From Cristatella mucedo (Eukaryota; Bryozoa; Phylactolaemata; Cristatellidae): a stretch of 60,000 nucleotides of DNA. The stretch lies in contig WPIO01000023.1 in the NCBI GenBank assembly GCA_009760855.2, positions 2,894,001-2,954,000 on the forward strand, written 5' to 3'. How positions within the stretch are numbered: the first letter of the stretch is position 1; every line of letters starts with the position of its first letter. Made by a program: the position numbers and the translations under genes. Under the pieces are notes generated by a model that worked only from the letters and a program-made list of their open reading frames with translations, did not search any database and had not been told where the DNA came from. Below are positions 10,982-23,748 of the stretch, one piece after another.

Positions 10982-13839
10982 GTACGACCCCCTTCTTACC
11001 CTGAGCAGCTTGCAATGATACTTGCATGTACGTTCGAAGCTGCTGGATATGTTCATGTATTGATGCAGCTCTACTACTAGGTGCCTGCTGGCACCTCCTG
11101 AAGGGAGTAGCAGCTTTCCAATGCATTCTTTGCTGGGCTATGCTGCCGCATAACAATCTGCCATTGCTTCTGGCTGTTGATGCCATATGTTGACTGACTA
11201 AGTTTGGTTGTAGAGAAAAAGACATGGTTATAGCATTACATTGTTGCTTCAGAATGATATCGATTATGGTCATATTCAAGCATTTCTGTGGTGTACAAGA
11301 GTGTCACTGAACAGTGCTGTAAATGGCAGACTGGTTATTCTGGCACATCTGTGGGGCAGCATCACATGACGATGTCACGTGATCATGCTTGAACCCTGCT
11401 CCGGAAATTGAGCCAATGCCTCTAATCTCTTCTGCATAGCTTGATGTCTGCTGCCTGCTTCTGTTTATCCGAAGTCAGCTTTCATATTCCCAGTGGATCG
11501 TGGAGGCATGGGTCTGCTGTAAACCAGACTTTGTATGACCACATACTAATGGGATGGCGATTGTGCACTTTCAGTTTACAAAATGAAAACTTTCGGTAGA
11601 GTTGGACTTGATAGATATACTTAAAAGTCTATTTGGCTTGACCATTTGCATGAATTTGACTTTTTCTTTGGTTAATATGATTTAGGGCCTGACTAAAAAC
11701 TTGTTCTTCTAGATCCTATTTGAAGAAATTTGCTGGTATGGTTGATCTTGCATACTTAAGCTAGCTTCTAGAGGTTTTTTGCTTGCACCTTTCTTCGCTG
11801 TTCCTGCAAAAACCCTCCCATCCACCTCTGTCCTAGCTAGCTCCAATTAGAAAACTCACTATGCTGTCTCTCTCCCTGTCTCTGTCTATCTCTCTCTTTC
11901 TCACTGGGTATGTATGTCGTCTAGCAGATCAAAAGAAAACAAAAAAGCTTGAGTAAATGCTTTACTGGGTCAGTTACCACCACCAGACTGCAGCCGAAAG
12001 CCCCGGCAGCCTTTTAGGGGAGGGGGCTGATTACGCATGTCTAACTATATTGTTACAGCAATACATGTGAGACACTGCTAGCCTAGAAGCTGATCGAATT
12101 TATTAGGTGTTATAGAAAGTCTGGCTGCTGCATCACAGTGCTAGTGCTCCTTGTGGCCTCCCACTCCTGTTTAGACTTGTCGTTTGACCATGTGAGCAGA
12201 GAGCTGAACCTCTTTGGTCTGCTTATTTGTCTATTAGCGGACCTTGGTCTACACCTGGTTTAATTTGTTTGTACTGCGCTGACTAGCATCCGTGTGATCA
12301 AACCTGTTCGACCTTGGGGTTTCGGTGAATTGCGTTTGGCCTTAGCTACTTTGAATATTTCCATACTGTATGGTAATGAAGCTTTGCCCCCTATACCCCC
12401 CCAGGCTATCCGCTTTTGCAAAGAATGTTACGACGATCTACTAGTGGCAGTGTCAGTAAGAGCTGAATCGTCAGTCGAGTTTATACAGAGCGAAATACTT
12501 TACTCAAATGGTCTATCATTGCTGCGCCATGAAATATGTCATGTCATCAAGGAGTTAAATCCATGATCTCCAAATCAGAGGCACGAGTTATAACAACTGA
12601 CCCATTTTGACTAACAGTAACGGCAGTTGTATAGCGTGGAATGATGCCTCAATGATTGAACTTGGCTGAATCCCTCGAATGACTTTGATCCACTGCAGCC
12701 CACTTCCTGCTCTTAACAACGTGCTGTGCGAAACTGGGTGGGGTGATAACATTGCTCATTATGCAGCACTGGGTTTAGACTGCATCTTTCAAAATTTCAT
12801 GGAATTCCATTTACTTGTTCTCTGTAACATCGACTGCAACGTTCTGCCGACTGCTGGCCAGCCCCGTGGAATGCCATGAATTTGATAGATGTGTGATAGT
12901 GCTATGTATGTACTCCATGCAGCTGGTATTTAGCTTCACGTTGGCTTGCAAAAGTTGTTGCTCGAAATCTGTCGGGTGGAACTTTGCAGTAGATTTTCTT
13001 GTGGTCATGTGCCACCATTGTCAGATCTTCGTGCAGCTCAAATTTATATGGCAACTGAATCTTGCTCTGATTAGTCCGGGGCTTATGCTCAGCTTCCAGC
13101 AAGTAGTAACCTCGAGTGCCCCACATTTTCTGAGGTCCATCAATGTCCCTGTGCATGTGCCCACTTGTACTCGGCTAGAGAGAGTGGTCATTTTTGTGTC
13201 TGTCTGCAGTATGTCTAGACGTGGCCGCTATCGGTGGCTCTACGCTCGATTCATTAAAAGGTCTGGTGCTGTCGAGGTGTCTGCCTATAAAGTATCTACA
13301 CTTGCAGCTAGCAGCTGAGTGTGCCTTCCTCTTGTGCTTGGCGTATACTTGCCCTTCGTTCTCAAACTGTCCAAGCCCCGTGACTTGAGTTTCATTGTGT
13401 CCAACCTGTTCAGCAATGTATAGCATTGTCGTACATAAGTAGGTGCTGTTCTCGAAAGCCTGGGGTAATCTCCACCCTTACACTTATACAAATCTCGTAC
13501 GAGTGTGAAACTTTGACTCGTTATTTGATGCTATAAACACGATTAAATTCGAGGGCTTCTCTATGCTATGCAGAATCACTCCCGACTTGCACAGAATTGG
13601 GGATTGAACTTGCTTTCAGCCTCGATTCCACGTAAGCTATCCACTTTGGCCGTCAGATTGTGCCAAGCAGTCAAACAGGACTGCCTCATGGCAGTCCTCT
13701 CTGTAGGTGTTCTTGTAAGACACCGATGCCTGAGCATCATCATGCACTAGTATGTGTACTTCGAATATTTAAATATGACCTTAGCCTTCGATGTCTTTCG
13801 ATTGTCATCAGATGTCGGCATGGCAAATTCAGCTTCCTC

Positions 13840-13842
<3 letters not shown>

Positions 13843-13873
<31 letters not shown>

Positions 13874-13935
13874 CACTTGATAAAGCGCCCTTAGAGAACA
13901 TAAATCTCTTTCTAGGCGCTTTACATTTGCTTGTT
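13843..13935 (-). mobile_element. LINE 3' tail (minus strand)
   Basis: (AATAAT)n of about 33 bp, then gcacttgataaagcgccctt and tttctaggcgctttacattt: the complement of the LINE hairpin tail. In GINS3 intron 2. Confidence 0.8.
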
Positions 13936-14111
13936 CCAGCTATTTTATCTGGTCTCTACAAACAACTGCTCGTTGGTGCTAATTTGGTATTGGTCATTGC
14001 TGTGCAATGAGGCCTCGGCATGTTTCCTTTTTAATTTGCTATCTTACATTTTCCTCTATGTGTTTGTTTGTGCCTTGTCACTTTTCCTTGGAAGTCTCTG
14101 GTCTGCTACAC

Positions 14112-14285
14112 TGATTTGACCCGGTGGTTAATGTGCTCACCTTTAACGACCGAGGTCAAGGTGAATGCAATTGATGACCAAGGTGGGGGGCTCTAGCCCG
14201 TTGACACACGTGAAGTGCCTTGAGTATAGATTAAGTTCTCCCGGGGTGCAATACACTGAATTATATATGCATTTTTATTTATTCT
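14112..14285 (+). mobile_element. SINE2
   Basis: Head gacccggtggttaatgtgct, gggctctagcccg B-box-like, tail gattaagttctcccggggtg then atgcatttttatttatt. In GINS3 intron 2. Confidence 0.75.
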
Positions 14286-15107
14286 CAACCTTCTGATTCC
14301 GTCATCCATCCTCTCTCTTAACCAGACGGTGGTGGTATCACATTCTTTAATCAGATACTATGCATTGGGATGTCCTTGCCTGTAGAGGGCAAATAGAGCA
14401 GTAATGTTTTTCCCACTCATCCAGGTTTTGTTTTACCTGATAGGAAATCAATTAAGCCGTGGCTAGTAATGCCGATAGGTATTGCCTGCAGCTGTTTTTT
14501 GCATGCATACAGTGTGCAAAAGTAGCAGTCGAGGCATAGTTTTTTAATAACGGTTTCTCTGAGCCACCATCCCTATTTCTAATAATAAACAGCATGCAAA
14601 ACAACATCACATAGGCACCAGCCAGTTATTGGCAATTTAGAGCCAGAGTCTGTCAAAAGAGCCATAATGTACATATCAGCTTTCAGCCATACTGCTTGCA
14701 AAAAGCAACCCGTTACTGAGCCCTACCTTGGCCTACTGAGTCTTTTATGCCAAATGTAAGCCAGGATCATTATCATTTCCGGAATGCATAATGGTGCCTC
14801 GTGGCAATGTAATAAAAGCTTTTGTGCAAGCTGTTTCCTGGCTGCCAGGATGGAATTCGGGTGGCCTCAAGGCAACCAGGATCAGGAGTAGCCCCTTTAA
14901 TGCATTCTTAACAAGCCATCCTATTATTTTGCCCTCAACAAGCATGTGACTGTGCTCGTTGGCAAACCCTGGTAACCATTCACAATATAACTACTGGTCC
15001 AGATGGAATCACGCCATAAGCCTTACTGAGAAGACTAGTGCTGTGATGGGTAGATAGCTAGCTTGCAGTAATTTCTGAAGTCAGTTTACATGGATTATAT
15101 TTGTTTC

Positions 15108-15445
15108 ATTCTCCTCCTCTCTGTCCTTCTCCACCTCTCTGCTCTTCATCGTTCTTTTCTCCTCTCTGCTCCTCATCCTCCTCCTTCCTTCTCCTTTCCT
15201 GCTCCTTATCCTACTCCTCCCTTCTCTTCCTCCTCCTCCCTGCACCACATTCCATCCGTGTCCCTTATCATTCTGATCCTCATTCCCATCCTCACCTTTC
15301 TCCCTCTTATCCTCCTCTATCGTCATCATCCTCATCCTCCCTCCTCATCATCCTCTTCCTCATACTCCTCCCCATTCTCCTTTTTTTCCCTCTCTGGTGC
15401 TACTGTTGGTCCTCTTCCCTTCTGCTTCTCATTGTCCCCCTCCTC
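15108..15445. repeat. Polypyrimidine (CTC-rich) tract
   Basis: About 340 bp almost only C and T on the plus strand (ttctcctcctctctgtcctt and so on), the complement being purine-rich. Open frames here are low-complexity. In GINS3 intron 2. Confidence 0.9.
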
Positions 15446-15691
15446 ATCGACCTCATGGTTTCGGATAGGATTTGGGAGTCGTGGTCACGTCTAATGTAGA
15501 TCGTCTAATTGTTGTGGGTATCCCATTACTACTCTCCCTGATGCACTCTAATCTTGTCTCGGGCATTTTCTTTGTACTGTTAGATCACCAGGCTACAATT
15601 TGCAGCTAGGTTAAGTGTAGTAGGGGGCTAGGTGACGATTAAAGGCTATTCTTACAGTATCCAAACGAGCAAGCATTGCCTACCCAAAGTA

Positions 15692-16460
<769 letters not shown>

Positions 16461-17392
16461 CATAATTACATGGTGCCTGAAGGCAATTGCATCTACCCAT
16501 TTAGGATCGCTAATGGAAAGGCTGCCCTGAAGGTCATCAGTACGACGCCCAGAGGTTGAAATTCCAAGCGTCTGAAGTAGCATCGCCTGCTATCTCAAAA
16601 TTGAAATTTATTACACATGCTCGGAAGTCGACATTTGTAAAGACTGTCTGGTACCAGGCCGATTTTGTTTCGGTGGTGTAGAAAAGCTTGTGAGTTCTTA
16701 GGAAAAGTCATGGAAACAACAAGTCCAGCCAATCGCAAAAGATATTGATCAGGCTTAGCTAGAGAGTTTAGGACGAGCTCTGAAGCTAATAGTGATGCAC
16801 TAGCACTTATATGACAATGTAGCCATATGAGTATGTAGCTATGAATTCAGACTGCCGAAAATGGTCTCGGAAGACACTCTTTGCTGCTGAGCACGTGTCT
16901 AGGTCACTGCAAGGCTGAGCAGCTGGTCCACTGACTTATTAACGGGTCAGTGGTTACATTCATCGGTAAGATTTATCCTTGACGACAGCGTGGGCATGCT
17001 GTGAAGCCATGAATCCTGTATGAGCTCTATCGGATATTGCCTAGACCGGCTCAGCTGGGTTGACTCAGTACATATGGTGGTACATATTCTGTACCGATGC
17101 CACTCAGCTGTAGCAACCTACTTTGGCATCGGTGAAGAAGCAAAAGGTCATCTGTGGATAAGCTTTTCAAAATTCTGTTTGCAGTTGAACCCTTTCACTA
17201 TCCGCATGCGGGATAACTAGAGCCTGGATGCACTGTATTCACCAATATGTAGGCTTAGACTCTGTCTGTGTCTTAGTTAGGGTATTTCACTTCCCTTAAC
17301 TCCTTGTGCTATGCTATTTCGATGTTAATTCACGTGCTCATTCAATGGCATGCAACCTTTGGCTGCACGCTATCATTATATATATATATATA

Positions 17393-17548
17393 ATTTAAAA
17401 ATAAATATGTATAATTCATTTGTACAGAGCCCTGAGAGAACTTAATCTCTACTCACTTCACAAATGCCACTGGGCTCAAGCCCACGACTTCGGCCAGACC
17501 TTGGTCGGGGCGAGCTCCTAAACCACTGGGCCAAACCAGCGATGCTTC
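17393..17548 (-). mobile_element. SINE2 (minus strand)
   Basis: AT-rich tail at 17393, then agagaacttaatctctactc, gggctcaagcccacgact and ctaaaccactgggccaaacc. Near the end of GINS3 intron 2. Confidence 0.8.
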
Positions 17549-17737
17549 CCTGTTGTCAGCAGATGCTACATGACTAAGCTTGTAGGGCACTATCTGTCAG
17601 AGCAGTAAATACACTTGTGTCATGCAAGTGCGCCTATGAAAGCAGTTAGTCGCATGTCATGCATGGTCACCCTTGGCTACACGTCTACTGTAGTCCGCAG
17701 CAGCCCGTTAGTACCAGAATGCCTGCTGTCATTACAG

Positions 17738-17965
17738 ACTTTCAGGGCACGGTTCAAGAATATAATGGACGTCTCGCAAAATGCATGTCATGAGAACATG
17801 ACGAGTCTGACGACGCACATGGATGCATTTGAGAAGACTCTGTTCAGCCGAGGTCAGCAGACCCTGAAGGAGCTGCAGCGCTGGGAATCTGGAGTGGTTG
17901 ACAAGCTGCCAACCTCGCAGATAGTGGTGAATCAGCGCAAGCGAAAGTATGCCAGCGATCCGTAG
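17738..17965 (+). CDS. GINS3: GINS3 coding exon 3 (terminal)
   Basis: Terminal coding exon of 228 nt, opening after tgtcattacag and ending with TAG at 17963-17965. It encodes TFRARFKNIMDVSQNA, then HMDAFEKTLFSRGQQ, then LKELQRWE and a basic C-terminus NQRKRKYASDP. This reproduces the C-terminal half of PSF3, including the GQ..L..F/LQ.WE segment and the basic tail. It follows a 6756-bp intron full of repeats. I see no clear AATAAA within several hundred bases downstream, so the 3' end of the transcript is undefined. Confidence 0.96.
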   Translation, partial: TFRARFKNIMDVSQNACHENMTSLTTHMDAFEKTLFSRGQQTLKELQRWESGVVDKLPTSQIVVNQRKRKYASDP

Positions 17966-18464
17966 TGCCGCAGTGGCCGCGGGTCGCCATTGTCCTTTCG
18001 TTTGACACGTGGGGGAGTTGCCGGAGTTCTGCCACCGAGTGCATCATGGAGACTCTTCTTCAGCACTTCGAATAACATCGACGGTGCTGCTTCTAGCTGC
18101 ACAGCTACCACGGAAAGCCGTCGTCGACGGCATCTGGAAACGCGTCAGTCCTACATGTGCAGTGGCAAGTGCAAAGTGTATTCATTGTGCTTTACATACA
18201 CGTGCTACTCTCTGGGGCAGGCAGAGGGCGGCTTGGCATCCTGCTCCCCAAAGAGCTCACCAACAGGGGCTGGCTGATGGGCAAGATGCTGCTGCTTGTG
18301 ACCTGCGAGCACACTCTCTGAGAGCTTGCAGCTGCTGCAGGTGCAAGAGCAGATGGACAGCATTATAGCGAGCGCCGAGGGGTTGGCTTGCACGACGGTA
18401 GCATCAGCTGAGTGCTGGTGTGTGCTCCACGACCCTGCTCAGTCGCCCAGGTAGGCGGCCTAGC

Positions 18465-18480
18465 GGGGGGGGGGGGGGGG
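18465..18480. repeat. Poly-G run (16 G)
   Basis: Sixteen consecutive G about 500 bp downstream of the GINS3 stop codon. Length may be inexact in the assembly. Confidence 0.9.
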
Positions 18481-18699
18481 TGGAGCTGAGCGCCACACTC
18501 AGCCGTCCTTGAGCTTGTCGGTGTCGCTATGCTCTCTAAATCGTCTGGTGAGAGTCCTCACCGCGACCCTGATTGTGATTTGAAGCCAATAGATGTTCGT
18601 GGCATGCAGAATGGTGCTATCGGTCGAGCACTTGCTTGGCAGATGCCGCAGGACTTGCTGCACTGGCACTTGTATGTTGTATGAGTGAGTATGTTAAGG

Positions 18700-20550
18700 A
18701 TGCACCGGGTTTAAGCGCAGGCTTGAACGTCGTTACAAGAAATCTGGGTCTGATGCAGATCTAGTCAATTTCAAAGACTACCTTCGAGTTTACACCTGGA
18801 AGCTTAAAAAAGCCAGGGTTCTTTTTTAATCCGAAAACTGAATTCCTACCAGTCGGACCCTAAACAGATTTGTAGGACAGTAAACCATTTACTGGCCAAT
18901 GCTGAGAGGTCTGACTCCCCAGATATTAAGGGCTCAGCCGAAAAGTTGTTAGCCTTCTTTACTGGAAAAAAATATGCACATTCGTGCCTCCATAAAGCCC
19001 CCTCCGACTAAAGAAATCGCGGTTCCACAACCTGTGACCTTCCTTAGATGATTCTCCGAGGTTTTTGCATGCGATGTGGCTACCTTAATAAGGTCTAGCA
19101 AAAAGAGCTCGTCTCCTGAAGACCCTATACGATCGTCTCTGTGGTCTTCACTGGCCGACCAACTTAGCCCTGCCATAACCAAGATTTGTAATGCTTCTTT
19201 GGGAAAAGGGGTCGTCCCCAAGTCCTTCAAATCGGCAATCGTTAGACCCATACCTAAAAAGGCTATATTAGATACATAGGTCCTTGCAAACTATCGCACA
19301 GTTTCCCTTCTTCCTTTCTTGTCAAAGATTATTGAAAAAAATATTGCTAAGCAGCTGGTTGAACATTTTGAAAAGAATGAAATGTCAGAAACATTTCAAT
19401 CAGGGTTGAAAAGGCAGCACTCCTGAAACTACTCTCCTCCGTGTTAACAATGACATTCTACGTGGCAACGATGACGGCAATGTCACTGTCCTAGATAGCC
19501 CTCTGCTAGATCTGTCTGCTGCCTTCGACACCATTGATCACGATGTTCTGCTTGAACGATTGAGAACAACGATCGGTCTGGCAGACGAAGCACTGGCGTG
19601 GTTTAAATCGTACTTGTCTGATCGTGTTCAATCCGTGTCGTGTGGGGGTCAGGTCTCACAAACGAGAAGGGTCACCTGTGGAGTCCATCAAGGGTCTGTA
19701 CTCGGTCCCTTGCTGTTCTCCATTTATACACAGCCTGTGGGAAAAGTGATTGAGGCCCATGGAATAGGATATCACTTTTAGGCTGACGATACTTTCGGGA
19801 ACTTGTCTTGTATAAGTCATTCAAACCGTCGGAATCTGCTGCAGCAACTGAAAAATTGAATGCTTGCCTTGCCGATATTCGGTCCTGGATGGCGGAAAAT
19901 TTCCCGAAATTAAATTACGATAAAATCGAACTACTGCTCATACGACACCCCAAGTGTGTTTCTGGGTTAACAGGCTTTGCTCTTCGGGTGATGCTGTTGT
20001 GCGACCATCAATCACCACGTGCTCGAAATTTAAGTGTCGTTTTCGACAGGTGCCTCAATTGTATAAGCTTCATTCAGAGGACTGCTTCTACAGCTAGCCA
20101 TCACGTCCGATCCCTGTCAAAGATTAGGAGCTGTCTTCCATAGTGGCTTGCAAAAAATTTAAACTAGCTCCTTAGTTCTGTCTCGGCTTGATTATTGCAA
20201 TTCTCTTTTGGCTGGGCTACCAAAGAAAGCAACTTGGCCACTGTAGCTGACAATGAGTATTGCTGCAAGGCTAGCCTTCGAGTACCCGAGGTTTGAGCAC
20301 GTGTCTCCTTTGCTAAAAGAGCTAGGATGGATGCCGGTTGAGCAACGGATACAGAGCAAGGTACTTACGCTGACCCACAAGGACCGCCACGGCTGGGCTC
20401 CTTCGTACTAGCTGAACTGCTGCACCTGTTTCAGCCTCCTCGGGTCCTGTACGGACAACAAATTAGCTTTTCTATTCCTCTGCATAAAGACCGTTGGCAG
20501 CAGAAGCTTTTGCTTTGCAGGTCCTAGACTGTAGAAATCACACACACGAT
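18700..20550 (+). mobile_element. Second LINE family, degenerate ORF2
   Basis: Plus-strand relic: RYKKSGSDADLVNFKDYLR (linker), IRSSLWSSLADQLSPAITKI, ASLGKGVVPKSFKSAIVRPI, NYRTVSLLPFLSKIIEK, LLDLSAAFDTIDHDVLLERL, VHQGSVLGPLLF and a decayed ADDT box after a stop. It differs from the 47.6-kb family (for example KGVVPKSFKSAIVRPIPKK), so it is a related but separate CR1/L2-type lineage. A SINE3 follows directly. Confidence 0.85.
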
Positions 20551-20829
20551 TCTTACACAGTGACAACTACTCTCCTGCTGCCGACTTTGGCTCATCCTTT
20601 TCAGCGATCCTGAGCTGCTACTTTCATTCTACTCACTACCTCAACTGCTCTCCTGACATCCCTAAGCTTCCCACCTTCTCTTCGTTTCGTGAGATGAAGT
20701 CTGTTGGCTACCGAATGCACACCGAAAGCTGCTTAGGCTATGAGTTCGCTATACAAAACTCTCCTGGGTAACACCCACATAGTCTTTATGACTTTGTGGA
20801 GTTACAGAAGGAGATACATTACATTACAT
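20551..20829 (+). mobile_element. SINE3
   Basis: Same boundaries as the 7.55-kb copy: gacaactactctcctgctgc to gagatacattacattac. It directly follows the 18.7-20.5 kb LINE relic and abuts a putative orphan exon. Confidence 0.8.
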
Positions 20830-20932
20830 ATTGCCAGAACATAAACAGAAAGACGAGGACGAGGTACTCGAAGATCAAGCAGATCATGATGAGACCGGCA
20901 GTCACGTACAGCACCGGCTCCTTAATGTCCAA
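20828..20932 (-). CDS. Possible orphan exon encoding a membrane span
   Basis: After a cctttgctctag acceptor the minus strand reads 35 codons: LDIKEPVLYVTAGLI then MICLIFEYLVLVFLFMF and WQY, a clear transmembrane-like helix. A possible phase-0 donor (gtaatg) follows, formed where the TACAT-type tail of the neighbouring SINE3 (ending near 20829) begins. I do not recognise the protein. It does not match the gp78 spans I know, although it lies downstream of the AMFR pseudogene on the same strand. It could be a chance hydrophobic frame. Confidence 0.3.
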
Positions 20933-21414
20933 CTAGAGCAAAGGTGGTGCTCGTATGCTGCTCGCATGTACACAGCCTTATCAGAGGCCCCCCAGGCAAA
21001 GAGCCATGGCAAGGGCACCGTCCAAACGAAGACCCGACGAGTAGGTACGTCGTAAAGTATGTCCAGACCCTAGGCATCTCACGTGCACTTAAGACGTGGC
21101 AAGGCAGGGGGTGCAAATATCGTACGTTGCCTTGGTGGCATTGAAGAAGGTCGGCGACAAAACTTTTTTTCCTTACTGTACCATACCTTACAAGCAGAGC
21201 ACAGCTTTACATGCTGGCGAATGTGAAGTGGTACGAAATTAAGAGGGTTCAAACGATTTGCTCTGCCAGCCATCAGAAAAATGTGAGCATCTAAAATATG
21301 TATAACTGGGTATCAACTTTCATGCAAATAAGCAGAGATACCACGGACCTTGGATGCGCATAGGCATAAATGTTCGATGATAATGTGCCAAGGGCTTTGC
21401 AATACATAAAGTTG

Positions 21415-21595
21415 CTCTCGAACTCCATTCAGCAAGCTGTTTTAATAAAAGGGTTTCACTTCTTTTAAATGTCACCAAATCAGGGGACGTCGTGACATTA
21501 GTCGGAAACGAGTTATTAGCTTCGGAATAATACGAGCTGAAGGCACGGACTATAAAGGATTTGAGGTTGATCAGAGGCACAGCCAAAAGACTTCA
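21415..21595 (-). mobile_element. LINE ORF2 C-terminal fragment
   Basis: Minus strand reads INLKSFIVRAFSSYYSEANN and TTSPDLVTFKRSETLL, the C-terminus of the 47.6-kb LINE family with substitutions. Confidence 0.75.
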
Positions 21596-21646
21596 ATCAG
21601 AAGATGCGGCGGCTCTGCGCCTAGCCTGATTTACAAGTACAGTGGT

Positions 21647-21790
21647 ACCTCGGCTTACGAGTGTCTCGACGTACGAGTCTTTCGAGATACGAGCTGTCTC
21701 GACCGATTTATTGCTTTGAGTTTCGAGCTAAAATTCGGGTTATGGGCCAGCTTCAAATACTCCACTGCTAGTTGCCGAAGCGAATGCCTC
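21647..21790 (+). mobile_element. Tc1/mariner (Tigger-like) terminal fragment
   Basis: Begins cagtggtacctcggcttacg after a TA, followed by repeated tacgag/tcgaga motifs. Such CAGTGGTACCTCGG...TACGA ends are known from pogo/Tigger-type DNA transposons. The opposite end was not found. Confidence 0.5.
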
Positions 21791-22439
21791 ACTCCGAGGG
21801 GTTACTAAGGCCAATAAGAGTAGGGCAGCGAACGACGTTCCGTTGCAAGACTATACCTTACGACCCGGGTGTGACGCCAAGCACAGGCCTGCTGGTTCGC
21901 TCCCAGACAGACTCGAGCGAGCCATCGTGGTGCTTGGACGCACAAGATCGCCAGACTCCGGTGTTAAATCCGATTACTGCTGGAACAGCTAAGTACGCAT
22001 TGTACTGTATTTGGGCAATATCATCGTGTGAGAATTCATCACAGAACTGATAACAATCGGTGCGTCCGCTACAATTCTTGTCTTCATTTAGCTAACCTTC
22101 TCATTTTTTTGGTCAGTGGGCGACATGTTGGCTACCGATGGCACACAGAACGTTGCTTAGGCTTTATGAGTGCTGTACTAAGTATACATTTCCAGCATGG
22201 CAGCAACTTTGTCACAATGATTAATCACGATTAAAGGTGTAGCTGCTGAGACGTGGGGGAGCAACCACGGATGCACGCGCACAGACAAATACATATACAC
22301 CCACTCCAGCAGCCCCGAGATACAATAAGAGGGAACGTAAAAGGTGGATACCAATCACTTTCCTGCCCAGTGAGCTAGTTAGGCGACACTGAATACGCTG
22401 CGAAGGCTACGGTTCTTGCAATTAGGCACGATGGTGGCT

Positions 22440-22650
22440 GCTACTAAGCAGCACGTCTGCTCTGCAGCAGAGCTGCTGTATAATGCCTTATATGTGTAGC
22501 CTGACAACGAAGTCAGGTACTCGCCTCTTAAGTAGGCATTCTTGATCTGCTTAACAGCCGAGCAGTGAGTAAAGCAGCATAAATAAAAAAAACTCCGAGA
22601 CCCGGCAAAACTAACAGGCTGCATAGAGCAGAAACGGTATTGAAATAACA
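22440..22650 (-). pseudogene. Possible exon 6 relic of the AMFR pseudogene
   Basis: Downstream of the exon 5 equivalent, after a tctgctctatgcag acceptor, two minus-strand frames together resemble the last gp78 membrane span and following basic helix: a hydrophobic LLVLPGLGVFFIYAALL in one frame, then AVKQIKNAYLRGEY in another (family EVQRRIRRHKNYLR). The switch falls in a run of eight T, suggesting a frameshift. Weak similarity, supported mainly by position and order. Confidence 0.35.
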
Positions 22651-22831
22651 AACATTAAAAAGATAAGCGTTGAAAGGATGAGACCTAGCCGGAAGACCTA
22701 GTCGGCTCGCCAAAAATCTGCCGAGTGTCCAGAGGTGAATGCTGGGTAATTACGTGAGTCAGCAATCCGCTACCTACACAATAACACCTTTTTGAAGTGC
22801 ATCTACAGGAAAAAGTGATGAGAACACTTAC

Positions 22832-23748
22832 CATCATGTGAATATGATGGGCAAAATCGATGGATGATGAGGTCAGCTCGCTGTAGTACGTCAGCAATCC
22901 CCTATTCACCCACAACCCGTCGTGGTTGACATCGTAAAGCTATATGGAGTAACTACATGCTGAAAGAAGTTGTAAGCCGCCATCCAACATGGTCGGCTTG
23001 TGTACTTTCCAAAGCAAATTGTAGAGAGTAGAAAAAACAAGTACGGTTACATTGTCGTTTAGACAGTTTGAGCACGCACAGGCAGGAGCCGAGGCCGGGC
23101 CTATTTCAATTGTTCGCTCACCTCAGCATAACTTAGACGACTTGCACAAGCAGAAAAAACACTCGGCGAGTAGAAACGTGCACGCATTGATATCCAACCG
23201 TATACCAACCAGGACCGCAAACGTCATTAGGCAGAGCGAGAGCAGCGTGACAAGAACGAGCAAGGACACGGGCTTGACGCGTAACAGCCCCTGCTTCGGG
23301 GGCGAATATGACAGCTAAAAATGTTCACAAAAGAACATAATTAAAGACACTCACTAAGCCATTAGCAGGGCAAAGCGGCATGGACAAGGCAACGAGCATG
23401 AAAAGGTGAGGACAATGCAAATGATCAAAAGCAGTCAAATACGAAGTGCTCACCACTCATCCAGAGACGAAGTAAGGGTAGGTCTTTAAAGGGCCAGGAC
23501 CGGGTCCTCAAAAGCATGGCTCTGAATGACAGGTTTGTCACAGCTAAAATGCTCTGCCCGAGTCTCTGCCAAGCTACTAGATTGGTCATGAGCCAAATTA
23601 CTGTGTTAGTAAACGACTTAAAAAACAAGGACTAAACACATGGGCAACCAAGTGAAACAATTGCTGAGATTTCAGTGAACTAAAATACTGCATAGTGGAT
23701 CAGTTTGCCGAGCACTATGGCAACGCAACAAGCCGTGTTTATTAAACT
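22832..23748 (-). pseudogene. AMFR pseudogene (second copy; exon 2, 4 and 5 equivalents)
   Basis: A second AMFR copy on the same strand as the true gene. The exon 2 equivalent starts at 23748 after a gttgcag acceptor and reads SLINTACCVAIVLGKLIHYA, then hits TAG at 23682-23680 before the FGPLRV motif. The exon 4 equivalent (23314-23122) opens LSYSPPKQG, as gp78 does after RFEY, with a long hydrophobic stretch (PVSLLVLVTLLSLCLM), and meets an in-frame TGA just before its gtgagc donor. The exon 5 equivalent (22959-22832) has a TAG at 22942-22940, then reads LYDVNHDGLW, LLTYYSEL and DFAHHIHMM up to gtaagt, matching DLNHEGTW...HHIHML of gp78. I did not find an exon 3 or exon 1 equivalent. Splice sites survive but the frame is broken in every exon. 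Confidence 0.85.

Noticed and set aside
12294-12566. 90-codon frame in GINS3 intron 2
   Set aside because: No family recognised, not flanked by convincing signals, and lies inside the intron of an otherwise complete gene.
15090-15499. Serine/proline/leucine-rich frames
   Set aside because: Low-complexity translation of the pyrimidine tract.
23425-23628. Possible exon 3 of the AMFR pseudogene
   Set aside because: Lies in the right place, but none of the FWNFIFYK or CKDRFEY motifs are present in any frame.
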